A stretch of DNA of 13,639 nucleotides from Xenococcus sp039190385 (GCA_039190385.1 JBCCYD010000136.1:1-13639), one strand, 5' to 3'. Positions 5,984-13,598 are shown, counted from the first letter of the stretch. Numbers and translations: made by a program. Notes: generated by a model from the sequence alone, not told the origin.

Positions 5984-6026
5984 GTTGAGTTTCGTTCATC
6001 TAGTTGCTCGATAGATCTGCGATCGC
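5963..6026. repeat. Copy of the HIP1-linked 64-bp repeat
   Basis: About 54 of 64 bases match 4649-4712, with a shared core GAGTTTCGTT, TCTAGTT and CGATAGATCTGCGATCGC. Confidence 0.85.
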
Positions 6027-6050
6027 CTACATCAATAATTATTTAGTCCA

Positions 6051-6084
6051 GTAGGTTGGGTTGCACGGAGTAAAACCCAACAAA
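6051..6084 (+). repeat. REP hairpin, left of RAYT
   Basis: The stem GTTGGGTT (6055-6062) pairs with AACCCAAC (6074-6081) around loop GCACGGAGTAA, after the lead GTAG. The 34-bp unit is identical, inverted, at 6841-6874. Confidence 0.92.
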
Positions 6085-6166
6085 CACAATTGATTTGTAA
6101 TTTCATTAATCCTATTTAAGAATTTAAGCTTTTATAATTGGGAATGAAATCAAACAAGATTAATTA

Positions 6167-6709
6167 ATGCAATATCGCCGTGCCAAATCTCCTGGTAGTA
6201 GTTACTTTTTTACGCTAGTTACTCATAATCGGAGACCAATTTTTTGCGAAGCAGACAATATCCAAATACTTAGAAATTCATTTCGCAAAGTCAAGCAAAA
6301 CCACCCTTTTATTATTGATGCCATTGTGGTTTTACCAAATCATCTTCATTGTATCTGGACATTACCAAGGGAAGATGCAAATTTTTCAACTCGTTGGCGT
6401 TTAATTAAGAGTTACTTTAGTCATCGATGCCAGATTAAATATCCTGAAAAAATTTCAGCTTCTAGAAAAAGTAAAGGAGAAAAAGCTATTTGGCAAAGAA
6501 GATTTTGGGAGCATCTAATTCGTGATCAGCAAGATTTCGAGAATCATGTTGATTATATTCATTACAACCCCGTTCATCATGGGTTAGTTTTATCACCTAA
6601 AGATTGGCAATATTCAAGTTTTCATAAATATGTAAAAGATGGTGTTTATGATTATAATTGGGGAAGTTCGGAAGCACCAATTTTTAATAATTCCGTAGGA
6701 ATGGAATAA
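6167..6709 (+). CDS. REP-associated tyrosine transposase (RAYT, TnpA_REP), 180 aa
   Basis: This is a single-strand DNA transposase of the HUH/Y1 (IS200-like) superfamily. RAYTs cut and join the hairpins known as REPs and are thought to spread them while being kept by the host as single-copy genes. Seen here are the N-terminal FTLVTHNRRPIF strand; the metal-binding HxH at H59 and H61 in LPNHLHCIWTLP; the WRLIKSYFSHR helix; WQRRFWEHLIRD; and the catalytic-tyrosine block HVDYIHYNPVHHGLV, with Y130 the likely nucleophile. Length is typical. REP hairpins occur on both sides (6051-6084, 6714-6738, 6841-6874), two of them identical and inverted, which is the classic setting. The start is ATG 6167, the codon just before the conserved YRRAKSPGS segment. 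Confidence 0.95.
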   Translation: MQYRRAKSPGSSYFFTLVTHNRRPIFCEADNIQILRNSFRKVKQNHPFIIDAIVVLPNHLHCIWTLPREDANFSTRWRLIKSYFSHRCQIKYPEKISASRKSKGEKAIWQRRFWEHLIRDQQDFENHVDYIHYNPVHHGLVLSPKDWQYSSFHKYVKDGVYDYNWGSSEAPIFNNSVGME

Positions 6710-6713
6710 GTAA

Positions 6714-6738
6714 GTTGGGTAGAGTAACGAAACCCAAC
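6714..6738. repeat. REP-like hairpin just after the RAYT stop
   Basis: The stem GTTGGGT (6714-6720) pairs with ACCCAAC (6732-6738) around loop AGAGTAACGAA. It starts 5 bp after the stop and may also end transcription. Its loop is related to TTTCGTTACTCTA in the repeat at 4649. Confidence 0.85.
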
Positions 6739-6764
6739 ATCATCAAATATTAGAATAGAAAAAG

Positions 6765-6797
6765 ATCATCGAGTTAATTTCTATAAATATTAAAAAT
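6765..6797. repeat. Inverted-repeat partner, right of RAYT
   Basis: Its reverse complement matches 5951-5983 at 31 of 33 positions. Confidence 0.85.
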
Positions 6798-6840
6798 TCG
6801 CTTTCTATAATTCAATCAATAATATATCCTATTCATTGCC

Positions 6841-6874
6841 TTTGTTGGGTTTTACTCCGTGCAACCCAACCTAC
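6841..6874 (-). repeat. REP hairpin, right of RAYT (inverted copy)
   Basis: This is the exact reverse complement of 6051-6084. Confidence 0.92.
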
Positions 6875-6889
6875 ATATCTGAGATAGTA

Positions 6890-7216
6890 CTAATTACATA
6901 CTTCCTTCGTAAGGCTATCAAATACGTAACCTTGTTTACCTCGGTAGTTGATAGTATCCCATTCAATTCCGTTTTTTTAAATTGTTAACTCTGTACCGTT
7001 TGGCAGTGTTCCTATTATTTTCTTCCCATTTGGGGAATCCCGAACATTCAGTGGTGGGTCTGGATCATCAACTACTGTTATACATTTAAGACTTCTCGAT
7101 GATGTCGTTTTTGAAAAAATCTTGTCCCAATTAGAAAGGAATGCTACTCCAAGAGCACTAAGACAAGACAAAACCGCAACAATAATTTTAGTTCTTTGAT
7201 AACCAGATTGTGACAT
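6890..7216 (-). pseudogene. SH3b-domain membrane-anchored protein broken by an in-frame stop
   Basis: From ATG 7214-7216 the frame encodes a hydrophobic signal/anchor segment (residues ~9-28, IIVAVLSCLSALGVAFL) and then a bacterial SH3 domain: LNVRDSPNGKKIIGTLPNGTELTI. A TAA at 6977-6979 stops it after 79 codons. The same frame continues at once with KNGIEWDTINYRGKQGYVFD, exactly the second half of an SH3b fold, to a natural TAG at 6890-6892 (108 codons plus the internal stop). A single base change next to a run of seven A in the coding strand explains it; a sequencing error at that run would also have to keep the frame. SH3b domains of this type bind cell-wall or peptide ligands outside the cytoplasm. 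The right REP hairpin lies 16 bp past the end. Confidence 0.82.
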
Positions 7217-7359
7217 AAATTTAAGACTACAAATAATGTAGTTTTTGAATTTTACCCTTTTTAATAATTAAGAAAAATAGAAAAGACCTGTTAAAAATAA
7301 CAAATCTCTTCTATTAGGTAAAATCATAATACGTCAGCTAATTAGCAATAGTTAAAAAA

Positions 7360-7387
7360 TTATTACTTATTACTTATTACTCATTAC
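7360..7387. repeat. Heptamer tandem repeat (TTATTAC) at the GH57 stop
   Basis: TTATTAC occurs three times (7360-7380), followed by the variant TCATTAC (7381-7387). The last unit overlaps the stop codon of the GH57 gene. Heptameric short tandem repeats are a known class in cyanobacteria. Confidence 0.85.
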
Positions 7388-8862
7388 TTAACCAAAGCTT
7401 CTCCTCTACGATAAAGCTCCCTCGCATAATCCGTCCAAGTACCCTGACCCCAATAACGGAAACAGCTAGTTTCCACCAAAAGAACATATAACAAAGCTTC
7501 CTGATATTCAGGAGTTTTAGTAACCGAAGGATCCTTCGCTACCAAAGCATCATATTTTTGATGGAACATAGCACTAAGCTGATTCATAGGTTCGAGGACA
7601 TTTTCATATCCTTTGACCCAACTCAAATCATTAGTCCAAGAGGCTCCATCCATATGGAACTGATGATCGCTCGCCTTCAACTCCTCGATCGCCTGAGCCA
7701 CTTTCTCAGGAGTTGCTGTTTTAGGCTCAACCTTATTCCAAATCTTATGCTGTCCCACTGCCTGACAAGTCGGATAATCCTCCTCTTTCACACCAGCAGC
7801 TCCTAACAATTCAATATATTCTGTGCCATTGAAACCAACAACTCCAGAATCATTCTTAATCTCAGACCAAACAGGTTGATAATCGCGGGCAAACTCATTC
7901 ATCATCACGCCGCCATTTTCCCCATCAGCGATCTGGGAAACACAAGAAGGCACCGATAAATTACCAAGTTGCTGCTTACCTCTACCTTTCGCCTCATGGA
8001 AAGGCTGCATTTGCGCTACAAGTTTCGTATCAGAACCTTGAGTTTTAATCAAAGCTGTAATACTAATAGTTTCTCCCTTGCTATTAGTCGCAATTAAACG
8101 ATTGGGTAAATATTTGTCATCATGCCACAACTCAGAACCATCTAAGCGTTCGACAGAATTTTCTTGGATTAATAACCAGCGATAACCACATTCTTTCAAA
8201 GCCTTGATATATTCATAGAGAGTATCAGGGTTATTAGGCAGATGCATTTCTGGAGGAGAAAAACCCTTAACTCTTTGCAGAGCTTCGTAACCAAAAACCG
8301 CGGCAAAATAATGTTGCCAAGCCTGAATCTGTAACTTGATATCGGGAATAGGCGTAGAAGGAACCACCGCATGGGACCACATAGTTCCCAACCATTCGAC
8401 ATAGGGCTGATATTGGGAATTACAAGTAATATTTTTTAGTTTGTCGAGAATATCATGGCGTCCCATCTGAGCTAGTCCCCAAAGGAGATTCCCAGAATAA
8501 TCGAGCATAATCCGAGGATTACAACCATTGGCTACCAAATCAGGAATCCAATCAGCCATTCTTTCATAACACCAAGCAAAAACGCCTGCATTATGATTAT
8601 CGCCTTCTCCTTGATGCTCCATCATATATTGCAGATTGGAGATCAACTCCCCATTGGCACCAGCAGGAATAGTAGGTTGGTGCATGTGAAGAGCACAAGC
8701 AAATCCTGATTTAATCTGATCTATATTAAGATTACTTTGAGATAGAAATACGGGCTTATCATGGTTAACTATTTGGGCAATCTCTGCTTCGTAACCACAA
8801 ATATTGGGGAGTCCCGATCGCGTTTCTGTTAATCTATTCTCAGATGGCACTGCTGCTATCAT
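7384..8862 (-). CDS. Glycoside hydrolase family 57 protein, ~492 aa
   Basis: This is a cytoplasmic protein of the GH57 type, a family that acts on alpha-glucans (amylase, branching and related activities). Counted from Met 8862, the FACALHMHQP segment is the family's first conserved region. RIMLDYSGNLLWGL, GFSPPEMHLPN and the SQIADGENGGVM stretch follow in the order expected; the Glu of PPEM and the Asp of ADGEN are the likeliest catalytic residues, by position only. There is no signal peptide. The frame stays open to an ATG at 8911-8913, but those 17 extra residues are unlike the family, while MIAAVPSENRLTETRSGLPNI resembles usual N-termini, so I prefer 8862. No Shine-Dalgarno marks either start. 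The substrate is not determined. It is divergent from the ABC ATPase gene. Confidence 0.87.
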   Translation of the reverse strand: MIAAVPSENRLTETRSGLPNICGYEAEIAQIVNHDKPVFLSQSNLNIDQIKSGFACALHMHQPTIPAGANGELISNLQYMMEHQGEGDNHNAGVFAWCYERMADWIPDLVANGCNPRIMLDYSGNLLWGLAQMGRHDILDKLKNITCNSQYQPYVEWLGTMWSHAVVPSTPIPDIKLQIQAWQHYFAAVFGYEALQRVKGFSPPEMHLPNNPDTLYEYIKALKECGYRWLLIQENSVERLDGSELWHDDKYLPNRLIATNSKGETISITALIKTQGSDTKLVAQMQPFHEAKGRGKQQLGNLSVPSCVSQIADGENGGVMMNEFARDYQPVWSEIKNDSGVVGFNGTEYIELLGAAGVKEEDYPTCQAVGQHKIWNKVEPKTATPEKVAQAIEELKASDHQFHMDGASWTNDLSWVKGYENVLEPMNQLSAMFHQKYDALVAKDPSVTKTPEYQEALLYVLLVETSCFRYWGQGTWTDYARELYRRGEALVK

Positions 8863-9026
8863 AAGGCTTAATTTTATTGTTTCTACTAATGTATCAGTTC
8901 GAATAATATACAACAGCTTTAGGGAATGAGCTTAATTTTTACCTAAATCATTATTTAGCAATATTCCGTTGCAATCGCTAGTCAATTGTTCATCAAATAA
9001 TTTATGATTCTTGTTCCTAATCCAAA
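8863..9026. promoter_or_regulatory. Divergent promoter region
   Basis: These 164 bp separate the divergent GH57 and ABC ATPase genes and must hold both promoters. I see no clear consensus boxes or operator palindrome. Confidence 0.4.
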
Positions 9027-9764
9027 ATGCTAGAACCAATCATCATTGCCCAAGAAGTCGAGAAATGGTACGACAATAACTTTCATGTTCTCAAAGGTGT
9101 AACGCTTCAAGTTTACAAAAAAGAAGTTGTCGTTATTATGGGGCCTTCTGGTTCGGGAAAATCAACTTTTATTAGAACTTTCAATGCTCTCGAACCTTAT
9201 CAAAAAGGGAGCATTACTATCGATGGAATCAAGTTATCCGATGATCTGAGGAATATAGACACAATTCGCCGCGAAGTGGGCATGGTCTTCCAACAATTTA
9301 ATTTATTTCCCCATTTGAGTGTCCTGCAAAATGTTACCCTAGCTCCGATTTGGGTGAGGAAAAAATCGAAGCTAAAAGCTGAAGAAATTGCCCTGCAATT
9401 ATTAGAAAAAGTGGGAATATTGGAGCAAGCCCATAAGTTCCCTGGTCAATTGTCTGGGGGACAACAACAAAGAGTCGCGATCGCGCGAGCTCTAGCGATG
9501 CAACCGAAAATCATGTTATTTGATGAACCAACATCCGCCCTTGATCCAGAAATGGTCCGGGAAGTTTTAGATACCATGCGCAATCTAGCTGACTCGGGAA
9601 TGACAATGGTCTGTGTCACCCATGAAGTCGGCTTTGCCAGAGAAGTGGCTGATCGAGTAGTGTTTATGGACGAAGGCATGATCGTCGAAATTGCAACTCC
9701 CGATGAGTTTTTTAATAATCCTCAATCAGAGAGAACCAAACAGTTTTTATCGCAAATTCTTTGA
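9027..9764 (+). CDS. Amino-acid ABC transporter ATPase (GlnQ/BgtA type), 245 aa
   Basis: This is the cytoplasmic ATPase that powers uptake of polar amino acids together with a membrane permease and a binding protein. The motifs are complete: aromatic Y15, Walker A GPSGSGKST (39-47), Q-loop FQQFNLFPH (Q89/Q90), signature LSGGQQQR (142-149), Walker B IMLFDEP (162-168), D-loop SALD, and switch H199. The WYDNNFHVLKGV start and PHLSVLQNVTLAP are typical of the polar-amino-acid class. No permease or binding-protein gene is adjacent. That fits cyanobacterial BgtA, which as I recall is encoded away from its permeases and shared by more than one amino-acid system. ATG 9027 is just before the conserved EPIIIAQEVEKWY block. 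It converges on the PfkB kinase gene. Confidence 0.93.
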   Translation: MLEPIIIAQEVEKWYDNNFHVLKGVTLQVYKKEVVVIMGPSGSGKSTFIRTFNALEPYQKGSITIDGIKLSDDLRNIDTIRREVGMVFQQFNLFPHLSVLQNVTLAPIWVRKKSKLKAEEIALQLLEKVGILEQAHKFPGQLSGGQQQRVAIARALAMQPKIMLFDEPTSALDPEMVREVLDTMRNLADSGMTMVCVTHEVGFAREVADRVVFMDEGMIVEIATPDEFFNNPQSERTKQFLSQIL

Positions 9765-9779
9765 CATCAATAAAATCCC

Positions 9780-9807
9780 GTAGGGGCGAACGGCCGTTCG
9801 CCCCTAC
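9780..9807. repeat. 28-bp perfect palindrome between convergent genes
   Basis: GTAGGGGCGAACGG is followed at once by its exact reverse complement. It starts 15 bp after the ABC ATPase stop and includes the PfkB stop codon (9804-9806). It is of the type dispersed widely in cyanobacterial genomes. A 14-bp GC-rich arm could also act as a two-way terminator, although there is no T-run. Confidence 0.92.
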
Positions 9808-10802
9808 CTATTCAAATGTTTTGCTAAAAATAGTTCTACTTCCTTAGCTGTTGGCTGGGCAGCGATCGCACCAGGCTTGGTTATGGTCAATCCGCCTACG
9901 GCACAGGCATAGGTGACAATCTTGTCTGCAATCTCGCGATCGCTTAAAGCACTAATGCCATAATGACATAATTGATGGATAAAACCGGCCAAGAAAGCAT
10001 CCCCTGCACCAATGGGATCAATACTGTTGAGAGCAAATGGTTTAACTCGACCTTCGTTATCACTCAAGCAATAACTAACGGCTCCCTCTCCATCACTCAC
10101 CAAAACACCTTCTACCGAACCTAAAAGATAGGAGATCGCGCCCGCATCAGTTTTGCCAAATAACCATTGGGCTTCCTCTTTGGTCAATTTCACAAAATCA
10201 ACATATTGCCATAATTTAGCAATCAAAGATTGGGCCTCGGCTTCATTATTCCAAAACATGGGACGCCGATTGATATCGAGCACTATTTTGATATGATATT
10301 TTTCGGCTAATTCTAAAGCACGAAATACTGCTTGTCTGGTTTGACTATAGGCTAATTCTAAAGTTCCAATAACCAAATATTCGGCATCTAAAAATAAATT
10401 TTCTTGCAGGTTTTGTGCCTGAAGATAGGCATCAGCAAAAGCCCCCGGTTGCGAACTGCTAAAGCCAGCAAAATCGCGATCGCCATTAGGCTGCCGTAAA
10501 ACATATACTTGTCTGGTTGGGAACTTCGAGTTGCGCTGAATACCTGAAATATTAACCCCGACCTGTTGCAAAATTTGTATTAGGGATTCTCCTAAAGAAT
10601 CTTCACCAATACAACCAATGAATGCCGAGTTGGTACCTAATTTTACTAGGGCACAAGCCGTATTAGCTGGTGCGCCACCGGGATAAGCTGTCCAAGATTT
10701 TACTTGATTTAGAGATTGCCCCAAGTCATCAGCCAGACAATCAAATAAAATTTCCCCCAGACAAATAACCCGATTGGGATGAGCGATCGCTGTACTTTTC
10801 AA
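9804..10802 (-). CDS. PfkB-family sugar kinase, probably fructokinase, 332 aa
   Basis: This is a soluble ribokinase/PfkB-fold kinase that uses ATP to phosphorylate a sugar, most likely fructose. The first signature region is YPGGAPANTACALVKLG (~40-56). The second is DPIGAGDAFLAGF (from ~262) with the anion hole GAGD and the catalytic base D268. CLGEILFDCL at the N-terminus and KLTKEEAQWLFG also match the bacterial fructokinase group. The start is a TTG (10800-10802): no ATG lies in frame before the conserved CLGEI strand, and GAGGGA precedes the TTG at a workable distance. The last codon and stop run into the 28-bp palindrome. It could also accept another hexose or ribose; the specificity is inferred from similarity. 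Confidence 0.9.
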   Translation of the reverse strand: MKSTAIAHPNRVICLGEILFDCLADDLGQSLNQVKSWTAYPGGAPANTACALVKLGTNSAFIGCIGEDSLGESLIQILQQVGVNISGIQRNSKFPTRQVYVLRQPNGDRDFAGFSSSQPGAFADAYLQAQNLQENLFLDAEYLVIGTLELAYSQTRQAVFRALELAEKYHIKIVLDINRRPMFWNNEAEAQSLIAKLWQYVDFVKLTKEEAQWLFGKTDAGAISYLLGSVEGVLVSDGEGAVSYCLSDNEGRVKPFALNSIDPIGAGDAFLAGFIHQLCHYGISALSDREIADKIVTYACAVGGLTITKPGAIAAQPTAKEVELFLAKHLNR

Positions 10803-10878
10803 TCTTGTTCCCTCAACACGAACAAATCTTGTTTCCTCATTTCTCAGATTACCGCTTGCTGGGTATTCAAAATCACAA

Positions 10879-10899
10879 AAGGCAAAAAAAATTTGCCTT
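10879..10899 (-). terminator. AT-rich hairpin, possible terminator of the YlqD-like gene
   Basis: AAGGCAAA and TTTGCCTT form an 8-bp stem around five A (plus strand). It lies 35 bp after the stop of the minus-strand gene. The T-run on that strand is in the loop rather than after the stem, so termination is uncertain. Confidence 0.35.
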
Positions 10900-10933
10900 A
10901 TTAAATAATTAAATTTAAATTAACGAGATTATT

Positions 10934-11383
10934 TTAAATTTCACCACGAATATCTTCAACAATGCCATCTCGAAGGACGACTTCTACATTAAGTTTTTTT
11001 ACTAAACTATCGCCTTTTTCAATTCTAAAGAAACTCTCCATCTGTGCTTGTACAACTTCTTGGTCTAATTCCAATAATTGTACTTGTTGAAGTTGTTGGA
11101 GAAGCTGATTTTTCTTATTAAGTAACTCTCCCTTTTTCTGATTAACTTGGGATTGGATACTTTCAACTTGTTTTGTTACCTGAGCGGCAGCAGGATCAGC
11201 AGCTTTTTTCTTCAGCTCTTCAATAGTCCTTTTGCCTTGCATTTCCAATTGTTGGATTTGCTTGTCTAATTGAGCGATTTGATTTTGCAATTGCTGTTGT
11301 ACTTCCTCTTTCCAGCGAGCAGTCACAATAGCTTTAACGGTAATCGGCCGTTTCATCATTAAACTAGAAGTTACCACTTCCAT
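10934..11383 (-). CDS. YlqD-like coiled-coil protein, 149 aa
   Basis: This resembles the YlqD family of uncharacterised proteins. A short beta-type N-terminus (KRPITVKAIVTARWKEE, ~11-27) leads into a long Gln/Lys-rich coiled coil (~28-110; QLDKQIQQLEMQGKRTIEEL, and QQLQQVQLLELDQEV at its end). The C-terminus (RIEKGDSLVKKLNVEVVLRDGIVEDI) looks like a small beta domain. No enzymatic residues are apparent. ATG 11381-11383 is preceded by AGGAGC 11 bp away, slightly far; the in-frame ATGs at residues 9 and 10 are alternatives. It is separated from the kinase gene by 131 bp, with a weak hairpin between. The function is unknown; an oligomeric structural or RNA/membrane-associated role would be a guess. 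Confidence 0.78.
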   Translation of the reverse strand: MEVVTSSLMMKRPITVKAIVTARWKEEVQQQLQNQIAQLDKQIQQLEMQGKRTIEELKKKAADPAAAQVTKQVESIQSQVNQKKGELLNKKNQLLQQLQQVQLLELDQEVVQAQMESFFRIEKGDSLVKKLNVEVVLRDGIVEDIRGEI

Positions 11384-11502
11384 AGATATATATAGCTCCT
11401 AATATTGTCGTTAGCTGGTTTGTTTTATTTAGGTTAAAGGGTAGCACCAAATATCAGTTAGTGACTTTGAACTACTAACTTTCTTTAGGAACGAAACCAG
11501 CC

Positions 11503-11586
11503 CTAGAATATACCGCGACCCATAAAGGCAGAAGGAAAATACAACACAAAAATTAATACTATAAAAGTCATACATGCAAGATTCAT
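11503..11586 (-). CDS. Possible 27-residue single-helix membrane peptide
   Basis: The ORF starts at ATG 11584-11586 and ends at TAG 11503-11505. Its product has one strongly hydrophobic stretch (residues ~4-20, including TFIVLIFVLYFPSAF) followed by MGRGIF. The shape recalls the one-helix subunits of photosynthetic complexes, which have a hydrophobic helix and a short basic/Gly tail, but I do not match it to any named subunit such as PetN. No Shine-Dalgarno is seen. An ORF of this length can occur by chance. Confidence 0.3.
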   Translation of the reverse strand: MNLACMTFIVLIFVLYFPSAFMGRGIF

Positions 11587-11650
11587 GATTTAAACAAAAA
11601 AAATATGTGCAAGAACTTGCTATTAACCAATTTTGTGATGGATATAAAAG

Positions 11651-11694
11651 TTATTATTGATGCACAATGATTTTATTATTGATGCACAATGATT
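11651..11694. repeat. Perfect 22-bp direct tandem repeat next to the DUF433 stop
   Basis: Units 11651-11672 and 11673-11694 are identical and end exactly at the DUF433 stop codon (11695-11697). The core word is ATTGATGCACAATGATT. Confidence 0.95.
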
Positions 11695-11931
11695 TCATGA
11701 GGCAATTTTATGGATACTTTTAATTTGGCTTAGTCTTGCCGCAAAAAGTAAAACTGCTTGAATATCCTCTGATTCTAAATCATCATAATCTATCAATATT
11801 TCTTCTGTTGTCATTCCTGAACTGAGCAATTCTAAAATAAATTCAACAGGATATCTTAATCCTCTAACACAAGGTTTTCCATGACAAATATTTAAATCAT
11901 AAGTTATTCTTTCTAACAGCTGGTTGTCCAT
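11695..11931 (-). CDS. DUF433 family protein (antitoxin-like), orphan, 78 aa
   Basis: DUF433 proteins are small winged-helix-like proteins, usually paired with a DUF5615 PIN-like toxin directly downstream. The family pattern is clear: ITYDLNICHGKPCVRGLRYP at ~9-28, VEFILELLSSGMTTEEILIDY, then DLESEDIQAVLLFAAR. The length is typical. The expected partner is missing: after the stop there is a 14-codon ORF that begins with an ATG overlapping the end of the gene, then stops in every frame and the 22-bp tandem repeat. ATG 11929-11931 is the only reasonable start; there is no Shine-Dalgarno. It may be a relic, or a solitary regulator. Confidence 0.9.
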   Translation of the reverse strand: MDNQLLERITYDLNICHGKPCVRGLRYPVEFILELLSSGMTTEEILIDYDDLESEDIQAVLLFAARLSQIKSIHKIAS

Positions 11932-11988
11932 AATTTACTTATATATGTAATCAGTTTTGTTAATTAGTATAACTATAAATCGCGAATA

Positions 11989-13515
11989 TTATCTCCTTCG
12001 CCACCAAATAATTCCCGCGATCGCAAAACCCAATAAAGGCATAATTCTAATTGCCATCCAACTAATAATTCCTGCCTGAAGAGGAGATAAATTAATGCGA
12101 CGATTCGTTTGCTCTCTAGGGCGAATTGAAAGTATTTGTTCATCTTCTCCTGTCAGCCAATCAATGGAATTGAGAAAAATATCACCATTTAATTGTTGTT
12201 GAAACCAACCATTACTAGCAAAGGTGCCACTGCCAAAAACAACCATCTTAGAATCAGACTCTGATAGCTGACGTGTTAGCGCGATCGCAATATTTAACGG
12301 GCCAGGAATATCTTCTTGCTCATTAAAGGTAATTTCTTCGGCTGCCAAATTATTTTCTGCCCAGGTATTTTCACTACTAATCACAAACGGAACTGCCGTA
12401 ATATTCTCCTTGGGGACAATTTCCACAGGACGAGATTCAGGGAAAATAGCCAGACCATTACCAAAATTATTAGTGATAGGATGATCTCCATAATTCGTAA
12501 TTACAGCTACTCCATAACCAAATTGCACAATAGATTGCTGACTAGAAAAATCAATAATTAAACGATTATCTAATTTAATGCCATAGCTATCTAAAATTGG
12601 CCCTAAGCCCGCATTATTATTGGGAAGGAGCATTAACAAAAGATTGCCGCCATTATTCAGATAATTTTGGATCGCCGTAATTTCTTGAGGAAATAAATTT
12701 CTTAAAGGCTTGGCGATCGCGATTAAATCTGCATTGTCAGGAATCTGTGTACTCGTTACCAGATTTAGAGGTGCCACGACATAACCTCGATCTTCTAACT
12801 GCGCAATTGCCTGAGTAAATCCTCCTTCAACCTGGGTAAATTCTGGTTCTCCATGTCCTTGTAACCAATAAACATAGGGAGTCGTTTCCCGGTTGAGATT
12901 CGCGATCGCATTAGTTAATTGAATCTCCGAAAGACTTTGCCCTTGCGTTTTATTAATAATGGCAACTAATTTTCTTTGCTCCTCACTTTCTAAATAGACT
13001 TCAGCAAAACCTCTAGGAGATTGAACTCTAAATTGTTGAGCTAAGCCAATTTCAATTTCAGGATCTACAATTTCAAACTGAAAATCATCACTGTAATTAC
13101 TATAATTCTCTAATAAGGTAATGATTTCTAAATCAATATTGCGATCAAAGATCCAAACCTTTAGGGGTTGCTCTAAATTTTGAACTATTTCTTGAGACTG
13201 AGGAGCTAGGGTAAAAAGTTTATTTTCTGTTAAATCAAAACGCCAGTTGTAGCCATTAACAATAAAATTAATTAACCCCACAATTACGAGAACTGCTACG
13301 GTACTAATGACAGTGTTGAGGCTGGCAACTGTAGCAGGATTTTGCCAAAATTTTTGTTGTTTTTTACTGACTAAGCTGAAATAAAAAAATGCGATCGCAA
13401 TTCCGATGATGATTAATAAGATGGGAAGCCCCAGCCAAGCTGAGGTTATCACACCCAAAGTTATTCCTGCTATCACTAAGATCAATGCAAATAAATAGAT
13501 TATATTTTTTATCAT
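11989..13515 (-). CDS. GldG-like membrane protein (ABC transport auxiliary), 508 aa
   Basis: This is a membrane-anchored protein of the GldG/ABC_transp_aux group, normally the third gene of a cluster with an ABC ATPase and an ABC-2 type permease. In gliding bacteria GldA-GldF-GldG serve motility; in cyanobacteria the role is not settled. Two hydrophobic segments lie at the N-terminus (~5-47), a third at ~66-88, then NWRFDLTENKLFTLAPQSQ, the well-conserved entry into the extracytoplasmic domain. YVYWLQGHGEPEF and NYLNNGGNLLLMLLP follow. A C-terminal helix (~484-503) ends in WWRRR. ATG 13513-13515 is preceded by no clear ribosome site. The permease and ATPase would lie beyond the right edge, but the last 120 bp do not hold an intact permease end. 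Confidence 0.87.
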   Translation of the reverse strand: MIKNIIYLFALILVIAGITLGVITSAWLGLPILLIIIGIAIAFFYFSLVSKKQQKFWQNPATVASLNTVISTVAVLVIVGLINFIVNGYNWRFDLTENKLFTLAPQSQEIVQNLEQPLKVWIFDRNIDLEIITLLENYSNYSDDFQFEIVDPEIEIGLAQQFRVQSPRGFAEVYLESEEQRKLVAIINKTQGQSLSEIQLTNAIANLNRETTPYVYWLQGHGEPEFTQVEGGFTQAIAQLEDRGYVVAPLNLVTSTQIPDNADLIAIAKPLRNLFPQEITAIQNYLNNGGNLLLMLLPNNNAGLGPILDSYGIKLDNRLIIDFSSQQSIVQFGYGVAVITNYGDHPITNNFGNGLAIFPESRPVEIVPKENITAVPFVISSENTWAENNLAAEEITFNEQEDIPGPLNIAIALTRQLSESDSKMVVFGSGTFASNGWFQQQLNGDIFLNSIDWLTGEDEQILSIRPREQTNRRINLSPLQAGIISWMAIRIMPLLGFAIAGIIWWRRR

Positions 13516-13598
13516 ATAAATCTTAATTTTGAAAGGAGAAAAGCGCCGAGAACATAAATCAGCACTAATATATCAGAATTTTTACTGAACTAAGAAGG

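Larger units (their letters stand above)
11384..11694. other. 311-bp region with one possible small gene and a tandem repeat
   Basis: No larger gene is supported. It holds the ribosome binding site of the YlqD-like gene, a 27-codon ORF on the minus strand (11503-11586) and a perfect 22-bp tandem repeat (11651-11694). Confidence 0.6.

Noticed and set aside
7558..7806. 82-codon plus-strand ORF within the GH57 gene, and a 68-codon minus-strand one at 8196-8402
   Set aside because: Both are alternative-frame shadows of a well conserved gene.
8863..8913. Longer N-terminus for the GH57 protein from ATG 8911-8913
   Set aside because: The 17 extra residues do not resemble usual family N-termini, and no ribosome site supports the upstream start.
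9446..9679. 77-codon minus-strand ORF opposite the ABC ATPase
   Set aside because: It is antisense to the signature and Walker B region, which explains its openness.
11638..11670. Plus-strand mini-ORF encoding MDIKVIIDAQ, like the start of PIN-like DUF5615 proteins
   Set aside because: Only six to seven residues fit, it is convergent with DUF433 rather than downstream on the same strand, and a stop follows at once. Probably chance within the tandem repeat.
12316..12561. 81-codon plus-strand ORF opposite the GldG-like gene
   Set aside because: Antisense shadow; no recognisable domain.
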